This document shows positions 1 through 8,216 of a stretch of DNA of 64,000 nucleotides, piece after piece. Position numbers and translations under genes: made by a program. The notes below the pieces were generated by a model, which searched no databases, was not told the origin of the DNA, and was given only the letters and a program-made list of their open reading frames with translations. Source of the DNA: Nocardia blacklockiae (GTDB taxonomy: Bacteria > Actinomycetota > Actinomycetes > Mycobacteriales > Mycobacteriaceae); contig NZ_JADLRJ010000019.1 in NCBI RefSeq assembly GCF_015477355.1, positions 40,505-104,504 on the forward strand, written 5' to 3'. How positions within the stretch are numbered: the first letter of the stretch is position 1; each line of letters begins with the position of its first letter.

Positions 1-222
1 CGGGGCCGAGGTGCGGGCCTGCACCAGGGCGGTCAGCGCGACGGTGTTGCGGGCCGGGGGAACCGGGGCCACCTCGACGCGCGCCAGGAATCCGGGGTCG
101 GGCCGACGCGGGCGCAGCAATCGACGCGGCGTCGCGAGCAGCGCGGAACAGCAGTCGGCCAATGCGTGTACGGCTCCGGGTCGCCCGGCGGCGAGGTCCG
201 GCTGGGAGGTCGGTTCGGTCAC
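1..222 (-). CDS. N-terminal fragment of an unidentified protein
   Basis: An open frame starts at a GTG and runs off the left edge of the window, giving 74 codons. The N-terminus begins V-T-E-P-T-S-Q-P-D-L and continues with a Pro/Arg-rich stretch and then R-V-E-V-A-P-V-P-P-A-R-N-T-V-A-L-T-A-L-V. I do not recognise the family from this piece. No Shine-Dalgarno is visible, but a CATAAC-like -10 lies eight bases before the GTG, so a leaderless transcript is possible. It is transcribed away from the repeat array and the AT-KR gene. Codon bias (C/G in most third positions) supports coding. Confidence 0.5.
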   Translation of the reverse strand, partial: MTEPTSQPDLAAGRPGAVHALADCCSALLATPRRLLRPRRPDPGFLARVEVAPVPPARNTVALTALVQARTSAP

Positions 223-450
223 AGCGCCACGTTATGCGATCGGTGCGACGCCCCGGAAGCCTCTTCTCCGCAGGGCAAGTTCTCGGCATAATCGCCGGGG
301 GACACCTGACGGCCGGTGATCTCACCGGATGCGGGAGGGAGCGCCCTTATGGGTCACAGCAAGACGATCGAGCCTTACGCGACACCATGACCGAACCCCC
401 GCCCAGCCCGGCCACCGGGCCCGCCGCGGTGGGCCGGGATGCGGCGATAC

Positions 451-738
451 CGGCCACCTCAGCGGCAACCCGCGCGCAAGCCGCACGGCCCCTGCATCTT
501 TCGGCGGTCCCGGCCACCTCAGCGGCATCCCGCGCGCCAGCCGCACGGCCCCTGCGTCTTTCGGTGGTCCAGGCCACCTCAGCGGCATCCCGCGCGCAAG
601 AATCACCCCCGCATCGTTCGGTGCTACTCGCGGCGGTGTTTCCCAAGCGCACGGAAGCTGCATCGCCACTGCTTCTTTCGGTGCTCGTCGCCGTGTTTCC
701 CAAGCGCACAGAAGCTGCATCGCCACTGCATCTTTCGC
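451..738. repeat. Imperfect tandem array, five units of 57-60 bp
   Basis: Five related units follow each other, each ending in a GCATCTTTCGG-like block (near 494, 554, 611, 671 and 729), so the steps are about 60, 57, 60 and 57 bases. The first three share GGCCACCTCAGCGGC; the last two share TTTCCCAAGCGCAC and GAAGCTGCATCGCCACTGC. All periods are multiples of three and both strands stay open. A plus frame at 387-770 ends in a TGA overlapping the ATG of the next gene, but it lacks a Shine-Dalgarno and has poor third-position bias, so I do not call it a gene. The rest of the 223-766 interval shows nothing else recognisable. Confidence 0.85.
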
Positions 739-766
739 GTTCCGGCTGGTCGGTAGGAGTCGGTCG

Positions 767-3469
767 ATGAACGGGTCGGCGGATGGTCGGGGGCGGCAGG
801 GGGTGTTGTTCCTGTTTTCCGGGCCGGGTGGTGAGCATGTGCGGATGGGGCGGGCGCTGGCGGCGCGGTATCCGGTGTTCGCGCGGGCGGTGGACGCGGC
901 TACGGAAGCCGTGGTGCGGGCCGGTGGGCGGCGGGTCTGGACGCCTCGGCACGGTTTCGCGCGGAGCCTGGAGACGGCCGATTCGGTGCAGCCGACGCTG
1001 TTCGTGTACCAGCTTGCCCTCGCGGAACTGGTGCAGGCGTGGGGGATTCACGCGCACGCGGTGGCCGGGCACGGCGCGGGCGAGATCGCGGCCGCGGTGG
1101 TGGCGGGCGCGCTGTCGCTCTCCGACGGCGCGCGGGTGGCCGCGACGCGCGGGCACACCCTGTCCCGGCTGGACGATCCGGGCGCGGCCGCCGTCCTGCG
1201 CGCGACCCCGGCCGACGTGCGCCGGCTGGTGGAACCCATGCGCTCGGCGGTCTCCCTCGCCACCGTGGACGGACCGGACTCGGTGGTGGTGACCGGGGTG
1301 CCGCGCTACGTCGAGGCACTGGTGCGGCGCGCGCGAAGGCGCGGGTGGTCCGCCGAACTCAATGCGGTCGCGGACCTCAGCCACGTACCGGCCATGCGAG
1401 AAGCACTGCCGGAGTTCACTTCCCAACTCCGCGACGTGACTCCCCGCGCCCCGGGAATACCGGTGTATTCGACGGTGCGGCGGTCGGCGGTGATCACCAC
1501 GCCGACCCTCGGTGCCGACTACTGGACCGAAAATATCTCGGGCACAGTAGAACTGGCGTCCGCCCTGGCGGCAGCCGCCGACGACGGCATGTCCACCGTG
1601 GTCGAGATCGCGCCCCATCCCACCCTCACGCCGGTGGTACGCGCCCACCCGGCCTTCGCCACCACCACCTATCCCCTGGTGGTCGCCGACAACGAGGCCG
1701 AGTCCTTCCTCGAAGCGGTAGCCCGCCTCTACGCCGACGGCCGCATGTCGAGCACGACAGCCGAAAACCCCTCGCGCCACGGACGATTCCCATCCCCACC
1801 GACTACCGAACACACCCACGCCCCACCACCGCAGACCGCTGCGGAGGAAAACAGCGATGGGGTCGGTCTCCGCGACAGCGACGGCGACGGCATTCCCCTC
1901 GGCCCGACGGTGAAAGCCGAATCGACGCAGGCGACAACCGGTTACGAGTGGTTGATCGCGGATCAGGGTGTGGTGGGCGACGGCAACGGGCAGCCGTGGC
2001 CGACCCGGGGCGCGGCCGTGTACGACCCCACTGTCGCCACCGCGACCGAGTGGGCGGCGACGATTGTCAACGAGGAGTACTGGGAGGCCGTCGACATTGC
2101 CGAAACGACCACCGCCCCCGTGAATCTGCCGTTCCACCAGGCCCTCGTGGTCGGCGAGTCCGCTGCCGCCGCCGAGCTCGAGCAGCAGCTGAGCCGACGG
2201 CTGCCGAGCCTGCGGATCAGGCGCGACCCGGTGGACGCGGGGCCGATCGCGGCCTCGCTGCTGGCGGATCAGGGTGTTCCGACGGCGGTCGTGCTGGTCT
2301 GGCCCGCGCCGGAGCTGCCGGGCCCGGTGACGACGGGTGTGGCCGGTGCGCTCGACCTGTTGCGCAGGCTGCTCGACAGCACCGTCGTGGCGACACTGAC
2401 GGTGGTGCTGACCGACCGCACGTCACCGACCCAGCACGCGATCGCCGGCCTGGTCCGCACCCTGCAACTGGAGTCGGCGATACCGACCCGGCTGATCTGG
2501 ACCGCCGACGGCGCACCGGAACGCCTCGTCGGCCTGGTACTGGAAACCGTTGGCCCGCAAGAGCTCCTGGTGCGCGGGTATACCGTCACCGCGCGCCGGT
2601 TCCGGCCCGCGACCGCGAGCGGCACCCCGATCACCATTCGGCCCGAGGGCACCTATGTGGTGACAGGCGGTCTCGGCGCGCTCGGTTCGGTCGCGGCCCG
2701 CTGGCTGCTCGACGCGGGTGCGCGCGACCTGGTGGTGCTGACCCGCACACCGCGCCCGCTGCCGCAGCTCCTCGACGGCTCCGACGACCGGATCGTGGTC
2801 GTCCGCTGCGATGTGACCGACCGCGCCGACCTCGCGAACGCCCTGTTCGACATCCGCGCCTGCGGGTCCACCATCCGAGGCGCGGTGCATGCCGCCGGAC
2901 TCCGGCGCGACGCCGAATTCGGCGCTGTCACAACGAGTTCCCTTGCCGAGCTGTTCGAACCGCGCGCCGGCGGAGCCCGGCATCTGATCGACCTCACCGC
3001 AGCCGACCCGCTCGACTTCGTGCTGCTGTCCTCCTCGGCGACCGGCGCACTGGGCTCCCCCGGACAGGCCGCCGACGCCGCCGCGCACGCGGCTCTGAAC
3101 GCACTGGCACACAACCGGACCGACGATCGGGTCCGCAGCATCGACTGGGGCGCATGGATTTCCGGCCCCGCCCCGGCGACCGCGCACTGGCGACGCGCCG
3201 GCGTCACCCCCTTCGACGTAGCCCGCGGCACCGCCGTGCTGTCGGTCGCCCTCGGCCACCGCGCGCCCTCGCTGCTCGCGGTGGACTACACGCCCACCGA
3301 CGACCCGTCCCCCTTGGCCACCCGCCTGCGCGCGCTGCTCCCGCACCGCGACCACGGCCCACCCCCGAATCCCGACACCGGTCCCCTCCCGAAGCACCCG
3401 ACCATTGCCGCCTTGAGCGCCGCACTGGCCGAGGGCTTCCCCACAGCACGCCAACGAGATTCGACATAG
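767..3469 (+). CDS. Stand-alone AT-KR polyketide-synthase-like protein, probably catalytically inactive
   Basis: The product is 900 residues. ATG at 767 is chosen because AGGAG lies seven bases before it; the frame is open further upstream through the repeat array. Residues about 13-320 resemble a PKS acyltransferase and about 625-800 a ketoreductase, with a structural KR-like half (about 440-610) between. There is no ketosynthase, acyl carrier or thioesterase domain. The AT nucleophile motif GHSxG reads GHGAG (Gly103 for Ser), and the usual GQGSQ start motif reads SGPGGE; His205 is kept. In the KR the NADPH loop GGLGALG is present, but the catalytic Tyr of GQxxY is Asp769 and the following Asn is His773. 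Both halves therefore look non-catalytic. A role as scaffold or binding protein is only inference. Confidence 0.85.
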   Translation: MNGSADGRGRQGVLFLFSGPGGEHVRMGRALAARYPVFARAVDAATEAVVRAGGRRVWTPRHGFARSLETADSVQPTLFVYQLALAELVQAWGIHAHAVAGHGAGEIAAAVVAGALSLSDGARVAATRGHTLSRLDDPGAAAVLRATPADVRRLVEPMRSAVSLATVDGPDSVVVTGVPRYVEALVRRARRRGWSAELNAVADLSHVPAMREALPEFTSQLRDVTPRAPGIPVYSTVRRSAVITTPTLGADYWTENISGTVELASALAAAADDGMSTVVEIAPHPTLTPVVRAHPAFATTTYPLVVADNEAESFLEAVARLYADGRMSSTTAENPSRHGRFPSPPTTEHTHAPPPQTAAEENSDGVGLRDSDGDGIPLGPTVKAESTQATTGYEWLIADQGVVGDGNGQPWPTRGAAVYDPTVATATEWAATIVNEEYWEAVDIAETTTAPVNLPFHQALVVGESAAAAELEQQLSRRLPSLRIRRDPVDAGPIAASLLADQGVPTAVVLVWPAPELPGPVTTGVAGALDLLRRLLDSTVVATLTVVLTDRTSPTQHAIAGLVRTLQLESAIPTRLIWTADGAPERLVGLVLETVGPQELLVRGYTVTARRFRPATASGTPITIRPEGTYVVTGGLGALGSVAARWLLDAGARDLVVLTRTPRPLPQLLDGSDDRIVVVRCDVTDRADLANALFDIRACGSTIRGAVHAAGLRRDAEFGAVTTSSLAELFEPRAGGARHLIDLTAADPLDFVLLSSSATGALGSPGQAADAAAHAALNALAHNRTDDRVRSIDWGAWISGPAPATAHWRRAGVTPFDVARGTAVLSVALGHRAPSLLAVDYTPTDDPSPLATRLRALLPHRDHGPPPNPDTGPLPKHPTIAALSAALAEGFPTARQRDST

Positions 3470-3496
3470 CGGACGCGACGGCCGGGAGCGGGAATG

Positions 3497-3892
3497 TCAG
3501 TCGGGCGAACGGCCGAGTAGGCGATCCGTCTCGCGGCGCTCCCGTTTCGTGGGACGACCGGAACCGCGATCGCGGCGCGGCATGGTGGCGAGGATTTCCG
3601 GGGCAGGCGGAGGAGGAGACTTGTCGATGAAGCACTGCGTGGCGATGGCGGCACCCACGCGTTTGGCGATGACCCGCTCCACGACGACGATGCGCTCGAT
3701 GCCGTTGACACGGACTCGAACCTCGTCGCCGGGCTTGATCTGATGGGCGGGCTTCACCGCCACGCCGTTCACGCGGACGTGCCCGGCCCGGCAGGCGGTC
3801 GCCGCCGCCGACCGGGTCTTGAACAAGCGCACCGCCCACACCCAGGAATCGACCCGGGCGGAGGCGAGCTGCTGATCCGTCTCTGCGCGCAT
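3497..3892 (-). CDS. S4-domain RNA-binding protein (Hsp15-like)
   Basis: A 131-residue protein. Residues about 12-75 form an S4 fold: V-D-S-W-V-W-A-V-R-L-F-K-T-R-S, then R-A-G-H-V-R-V-N-G-V-A-V-K-P and I-K-P-G-D-E-V. This is the pattern of the Hsp15/YrfH group, which in E. coli binds stalled 50S subunits. The C-terminus is basic (K-R-E-R-R-E-T-D-R) and likely contacts RNA. It is convergent with the AT-KR gene (27 bases apart) and lies 40 bases beyond the NlpC/P60 stop on the other side, going the same way. A ribosome-rescue role is family-based inference. Confidence 0.85.
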   Translation of the reverse strand: MRAETDQQLASARVDSWVWAVRLFKTRSAAATACRAGHVRVNGVAVKPAHQIKPGDEVRVRVNGIERIVVVERVIAKRVGAAIATQCFIDKSPPPPAPEILATMPRRDRGSGRPTKRERRETDRLLGRSPD

Positions 3893-3932
3893 ACGTTCAG
3901 AAGGTTACGCGCAGGACGGACCGGGGCAACTC

Positions 3933-4592
3933 TCAGGCGACGCGACGTGCGGTGACGATCGAGTCGGGGTTCAGGTGCGAGTACTCGACGGGCTCGCCGG
4001 CCTGCGGGGCGTGCAGGATCTGACCGTCGCCGGCGTACATGGCCACGTGGCCGCCGCCGTTCTGGATGATGAGGTCGCCGGGCTGCAGGTCCTGGAAGGC
4101 GACCGGGCGGCCGACGTGCGACTGCTCGAAGCTGGTGCGCGGCAGGTCGATTCCGGCCTGCTTGTAGGCCCACTTCACCAGGCCGGAGCAGTCGAAGCCG
4201 TTCGGGCCGTTGCCGCCCCAGACGTACTGGGCGCCGATCTTGCTGCGGGCCGCGTCGAGCGCGATGTCGCCGTTGGTGCTCGGCTTCTGCTGCTCGAAGA
4301 AGTTCGGCGCGGCGGGGCCGGGCGCGATGGCCTGCGGAGCCGCCAGCGACTGCTGGAAGCCCTTGATTTCGTCGGCGTGGTCGGCGAGTGCCTGGTTGGC
4401 CTGAGCGACCTGCTGGTCGTACTCGGCACCGAGCGGCACGTCGAAGTTGCCGAAGCCGGGAACGTTGATGGTTGCTGCCTGTGCCGAGATGGCCGGCATA
4501 GCACCAGTGGAAGCGGCGACCGCACCGAATACGAGCGCGCCCTTCACAGAATTCGGGAGCCGAGATTCCCGCTGCAAGCTGTGTTTACCCAC
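3933..4592 (-). CDS. Secreted NlpC/P60 peptidoglycan endopeptidase
   Basis: 219 residues, starting at GTG 4592, ten bases after AGGAG. Residues 1-40 are a Sec signal peptide ending in A-Q-A, and a coiled segment (about 55-85) follows. The NlpC/P60 domain fills the C-terminus, with catalytic Cys135 in N-G-F-D-C-S-G-L, His182 in G-G-G-H-V-A-M-Y and His194 in I-L-H-A-P. Members cleave D-Glu/mDAP bonds in peptide stems and help daughter cells separate. The 5' leader contains a ydaO riboswitch (separate entry), so expression should fall when c-di-AMP is high. The domain order resembles mycobacterial RipD/RipB-type proteins. Confidence 0.92.
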   Translation of the reverse strand: MGKHSLQRESRLPNSVKGALVFGAVAASTGAMPAISAQAATINVPGFGNFDVPLGAEYDQQVAQANQALADHADEIKGFQQSLAAPQAIAPGPAAPNFFEQQKPSTNGDIALDAARSKIGAQYVWGGNGPNGFDCSGLVKWAYKQAGIDLPRTSFEQSHVGRPVAFQDLQPGDLIIQNGGGHVAMYAGDGQILHAPQAGEPVEYSHLNPDSIVTARRVA

Positions 4593-4621
4593 CGAGCTGA
4601 GTCTCCTGTTTCTTCCTGCCC

Positions 4622-4765
4622 ACCCACCGACCGGGTTAGCTGACGGGTTCGGGCCGGGAAGTTCGGCCCTACCTCGACGACCGTGTGGCCGAAGCGGATT
4701 CACCCCACAAACCTGGGTCCCCGGCTCGGATATCGGGCTGCCCACCCGGTATCCGATTAGGCGGT
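4622..4765 (-). promoter_or_regulatory. ydaO/yuaA-type cyclic di-AMP riboswitch
   Basis: Read on the minus strand, the leader of the NlpC/P60 gene carries the ydaO landmarks in order: GCCGGGGACCCAGG, then GTGGGGTGAATCCGC, then GAGGTAGGGCCG, and finally CCGAACCCGTCAGCTAACC followed by CGGTCGG. These match the highly conserved ligand-binding core of the family. Family knowledge: ydaO elements bind c-di-AMP and switch off wall hydrolase, Rpf or K+/osmolyte transport genes. The element ends about 30 bases before the GTG, and AGGAG lies between. Upstream to 5015 I see only probable promoter DNA. Edges are approximate. Confidence 0.93.
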
Positions 4766-5015
4766 AACTCGATGGGCCGCCTCGCCTGCGAAGCGACTGC
4801 CTCCATCGGGTCACGAAGAGATTACGACGGGCGGGCGCTGTTGTCCACCCCACAGGACCGCGTGTTCGCCGCCGGCCGCGAATACCCAGGACAGCCACCG
4901 AATCACGCGCTCGGGCCCGGTGATAACGACTAGGCATCGCCCCGGACAACGGTGTTATCGAACCGAGCCGCGGCGGCGTTACCGACCGGTCGCGGCCGAT
5001 CCACGTGGGCGTGGC

Positions 5016-5267
5016 TCAGTCGCGCAGGCGCAGCGCGCGTTCCAATTCGGTGATCCGGTCGCGCGCCTCGGCGAGTTCGATCTCGAGCCGGCCCAGCGCC
5101 ATCACCAGCGGGCCGACCGCGAGATCGGCGACCAGCTGCGGATCGTCGTAGCCGCGCTCGATGGCCACCAGGATGTTGTCGCGGATGCGCGTGGCGACCG
5201 GAGCGTTCGCCGGCACGTTCCAGGATTCGACCACCTCGCCGACGGTGGGAGTGGATTCCTCCGACAT
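5016..5267 (-). CDS. Small hypothetical coiled-coil protein
   Basis: 83 residues with GGAGAG seven to eight bases before the ATG. The N-terminal half reads V-G-E-V-V-E-S-W-N-V-P-A-N-A-P-V-A-T-R-I, and the C-terminal 30 residues (L-G-R-L-E-I-E-L-A-E-A-R-D-R-I-T-E-L-E-R) form a charged heptad coil. There is no signal peptide, membrane segment or catalytic motif. It is transcribed toward the riboswitch leader and divergently from the AAA ATPase gene 128 bases away. I do not recognise the family; a dimerising partner or scaffold is plausible from the coil only. Confidence 0.7.
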   Translation of the reverse strand: MSEESTPTVGEVVESWNVPANAPVATRIRDNILVAIERGYDDPQLVADLAVGPLVMALGRLEIELAEARDRITELERALRLRD

Positions 5268-5395
5268 GTCTCTCCCTGCGCTGGGACCCCGTTCGTGACA
5301 CTGACAAGGATAGGTGCATGCCGGACGATAACTGTCTCTAGGGCATTCCGTAGATGCACCGAGAATGACATCGCGAGGGGCTACGGTGTACGGGC

Positions 5396-6583
5396 ATGGA
5401 CCCCGTGCGGAATCCGTATGCCCCCGGAGCCGGTCAGCGACCGCCCGAACTCGCCGGGCGCGCCAGGCAACTCGACGCCTTCGACATCGTGCTGGAGCGC
5501 GTCTCGCGCGGCCGACCCGAGCGCAGCGTGATGCTCACCGGCCTGCGCGGCGTCGGAAAGACGGTGCTGCTCAACCAGCTTCGTTCCACGGCCCGCTCGC
5601 GCGGCTGGGGCACCGGGAAATTGGAGGCGCGGCCCGATCAGGGACTGCGCCGGCCGCTGGCCTCCGCGCTGCACATGGCGGTGCGGCAGGTCGCGGTGGC
5701 ACACCGCAATCCGGAGATGGTGGACGATTTCCTGGGCATCCTCAAGGCTTTCGCGCTGCGCGCCACCGCCGACAAGGGCATGCGCGAACGCTGGCAGCCC
5801 GGCATAGACGTGCCGGCCGTCACCGGGCGCGCCGATTCCGGCGACATCGAGATCGACCTGGTGGAACTGCTGATGGAGGCGGGCCAGCTGGCCCAGGACA
5901 GCGGCGTCGGCATCGCGGTCTTCATCGACGAGATGCAGGACCTGGGCCCGGCCGACATCTCCGCGATCTGCGGCGCCTGCCACGAATTGAGCCAGGAGGC
6001 AGCGCCGTTGATCGTCGTGGGCGCGGGACTGCCGCACCTGCCGGCGGTGCTGTCGGCGTCGAAGAGCTACTCCGAGCGACTGTTCGGCTATCACCGCATC
6101 GATCGGCTGGACCGGGAGGCGGCCGATCTGGCCCTCATCGCGCCCGCCGAACGCGAACAGGTGAAGTTCACCGAGGCGGCGCTGGACGCGCTGTACCGCA
6201 AGGCCGACGGCTATCCGTATTTCGTGCAGGCCTACGGCAAGGCCACCTGGGACGTGGCGGCGCAGAGCCCGATCGGCGTCGAGGACGTCGAACTGGCCGC
6301 GCCCGCCGCCGAGGAGGAGCTGGCGGTCGGGTTCTTCGGCTCCCGGTACGAGCGCGCCACCCCGGCCGAGCGGGAGTACATGCGCGCCATGGCCGATCTG
6401 TCCGGCGACGACGGCCCGGTAGCGACGGCGGCGGTGGCCAAGGAGCTGGGGCGCAAGCCCGCCTCGCTGTCGCCGGCGCGCGACGGGTTGATCAAGAAGG
6501 GCCTCATCTATTCGGCCGAGCGCGGCACCATCGGTTTCACGGTGCCGCACTTCGGGCGGTACCTGCGCAGCGTCAACACCTAG
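5396..6583 (+). CDS. AAA/ORC-like ATPase
   Basis: 395 residues starting at ATG 5396. Walker A is G-L-R-G-V-G-K-T (about 49-56) and Walker B is V-F-I-D-E-M-Q-D-L (about 179-187). Residues beyond 290 (E-R-E-Y-M-R-A-M-A-D-L, then V-A-K-E-L-G-R-K-P-A-S-L-S-P-A-R-D-G-L-I-K-K-G-L-I) form a winged-helix-like end, so the layout resembles single-gene AAA ATPases of the ORC1/Cdc6-like group. There is no transmembrane segment. Its TAG and the TAG of the convergent kinase gene share one CTAG (6580-6583), so the two genes end on top of each other. Physiological role unknown. Confidence 0.85.
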   Translation: MDPVRNPYAPGAGQRPPELAGRARQLDAFDIVLERVSRGRPERSVMLTGLRGVGKTVLLNQLRSTARSRGWGTGKLEARPDQGLRRPLASALHMAVRQVAVAHRNPEMVDDFLGILKAFALRATADKGMRERWQPGIDVPAVTGRADSGDIEIDLVELLMEAGQLAQDSGVGIAVFIDEMQDLGPADISAICGACHELSQEAAPLIVVGAGLPHLPAVLSASKSYSERLFGYHRIDRLDREAADLALIAPAEREQVKFTEAALDALYRKADGYPYFVQAYGKATWDVAAQSPIGVEDVELAAPAAEEELAVGFFGSRYERATPAEREYMRAMADLSGDDGPVATAAVAKELGRKPASLSPARDGLIKKGLIYSAERGTIGFTVPHFGRYLRSVNT

Positions 6584-7953
6584 GGCATGCGCACGCAGCG
6601 CCCGGCGTAGGCGCCGTCGGAGTCTCGGAAGACCGGCCACTGCAAGGCCTTCGAGCGCGTCTCCGGGCCGTAGACGCCGTCGATGTCCGCGCCGCCGTCG
6701 GATTGCTCGTGCTTGACGGCGTTGGTGGTGGCGGCGTCGTAGAGACCGCTCACGGTGAGCGGTATGTGCCGGCACAGCGTGAGCGCCTCCTGCACCGCGC
6801 GCACCGGGTCGCCCTGGTCGCCGACGCCGAGGATGCACCGGCCGTCGTCGTGATCGGCCGCGCCGCTGGGCAAGCGCACGAACGAGCCGTCGCCGACCGG
6901 TACCAGGGACCGCCAGTAGCAGTGCCTGCTGGTGATCGAGGCGGCGCTGCTGCCGTGCGAAGGCGCGCCGGTCGACTCGCTCGATTTCTCCGGCAGCGCG
7001 ATCACCGTCACCACGACGCCGACCACGGCCGCCGCCGCGAGCGCCGCGGCGATCGCCGCCCACCGGATTCCTTTCCGGGAAGGGCCGAATGCGCGTGCGG
7101 GAGCGGGCGGTTCGCCGTCGCGCAGGGCCGCGGTGACGGCGTCCGCGAATTCCGCGCAACTCTGGAAGCGGGCGTCGGGATCGTCGGCCATGGCCCGCGC
7201 GATGACGGCGTCCAGCGCGGCGGGCAGCTCGGCCTGCGAGCGCGTCGGGGCGTGGGCGGGGTCGTCGGGCTGGGTGGGCAGCGCCTCCGGCCGGGGCGAC
7301 CGCCCGCCCGGGTTCGCGCCGGTGAGCAGGGCCAGCAGGGTGGCGCCCAGGGAGTAGATGTCGGCCCGCCGGTCCGCGGAACGGCCCGCCAGCACCTCCG
7401 GGGCCGCGTACGCGGGAGTGCAGTCCAGCCAACCGGTTTCGGTCACGGTGGCGTCCGCGTCGACGGTGCGGGACAGCCCGAAATCGACGACCAGGATCCG
7501 ATCGCCGTCGTCGCCGTCGGCCACCAGCAGATTCGACGGCTTCACGTCGCGGTGCAGCAGGTTCTGGTCGTGCGCGTGCTGCAAACCGCGCGCGGCCGCG
7601 CACACGATGCGGGCGGCGCGGTCCGGCGGCAGCCCGGCGGGCGCGCGGCGGATGAGTTCGCCCGCGTCGGTGCCGTCGACGTACTGCATGGCGATCCACA
7701 GCGCGTCGTCCTCGGCGCCGCGGTTGTACACCGACACCACGTTCGGATGGTCGAGCCGGCAGGCCATCTCGGCCTCGCGGCGGAACAGGCCGCGGTAGCG
7801 CGGGTTGGCGCCCAGGCGCTCGTCGAGCACCTTCAGGGCCACCCGGCGCGGCAGTTCGGGATCGTCGGCCAGGTAGACCGCGCCCATGCCGCCCGCGCCC
7901 AGCGGGCGCACGATCGTGTACCCCGCGAACGTCTGCCCTGCCCGCAACAACAT
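6580..7953 (-). CDS. Membrane Ser/Thr protein kinase with an extracytoplasmic peptidoglycan-binding-like domain
   Basis: 457 residues from ATG 7953, with GGAGG six bases before it (an in-frame ATG 33 bases upstream has no good ribosome site). The kinase domain (about 8-265) has G-A-G-G-M-G, A-L-K-V, H-R-D-V-K-P-S-N, D-F-G-L-S and A-P-E, all intact. One membrane helix lies near residue 330 (A-A-I-A-A-A-L-A-A-A-A-V-V-G-V-V-V). The outside domain holds four Cys and a P-V-R-A-V-Q-E-A-L...G-x-Y-x-x-x-T pattern, repeated as D-G-V-Y-G-P-E-T-R-S-K-A-L-Q, typical of PG_binding_1 domains. It resembles PknB-type sensing but without PASTA repeats. Ligand unknown. Confidence 0.9.
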   Translation of the reverse strand: MLLRAGQTFAGYTIVRPLGAGGMGAVYLADDPELPRRVALKVLDERLGANPRYRGLFRREAEMACRLDHPNVVSVYNRGAEDDALWIAMQYVDGTDAGELIRRAPAGLPPDRAARIVCAAARGLQHAHDQNLLHRDVKPSNLLVADGDDGDRILVVDFGLSRTVDADATVTETGWLDCTPAYAAPEVLAGRSADRRADIYSLGATLLALLTGANPGGRSPRPEALPTQPDDPAHAPTRSQAELPAALDAVIARAMADDPDARFQSCAEFADAVTAALRDGEPPAPARAFGPSRKGIRWAAIAAALAAAAVVGVVVTVIALPEKSSESTGAPSHGSSAASITSRHCYWRSLVPVGDGSFVRLPSGAADHDDGRCILGVGDQGDPVRAVQEALTLCRHIPLTVSGLYDAATTNAVKHEQSDGGADIDGVYGPETRSKALQWPVFRDSDGAYAGRCVRMP

Positions 7954-8173
7954 CCCCGTCCTCCGCTGGGCGCCGGTCCTCCTCACCCGTACACACAGTC
8001 AGCTCTCCACATCCGGACGCCCGCTGTCAAGCGCGGGGCCCGAGGGGCGGGGTTGCGCGTACTTCGCCGGATCGGCTCGCGAGCAATCGAATTCGACTTC
8101 GACAGGCCGTCGCGAGGTATCTCTACAGAGGTATCGCGGAAGAAGTAGATAATCCTAGATTTATCTCGAATCA

Positions 8174-8196
8174 AGTAGGACCAAAACAGTCCTACT
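8174..8196. promoter_or_regulatory. Perfect inverted repeat, likely repressor operator
   Basis: Arms AGTAGGAC and GTCCTACT are exact reverse complements (8 bp each) around a 7-base spacer CAAAACA. They lie 21 bases before the ATG of the epoxide hydrolase, inside an AT-rich stretch (about 8130-8200) that must contain its promoter. A direct repeat GAGGTATC sits just upstream (about 8116 and 8129). The size and spacing fit a dimeric regulator of the TetR, MarR or HxlR type; no regulator gene is adjacent. Confidence 0.6.
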
Positions 8197-8216
8197 GAGT
8201 TCCTATCGTTCCTTCC

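Noticed and set aside
322-726. Minus-strand frame with repeated A-W-E-T and A-R-G-M-P-L-R motifs
   Set aside because: It is generated by the tandem repeats; no start signal or coding bias was seen.
387-770. Plus-strand frame of 127 codons through the repeat array
   Set aside because: Its TGA overlaps the next ATG, which is suggestive, but there is no ribosome site, third-position bias is weak, and the same region is open on both strands because of the repeats.
5381-7996. Long minus-strand frame opposite the AAA ATPase
   Set aside because: Antisense shadow: the plus-strand gene has Walker motifs and the kinase uses a different frame.
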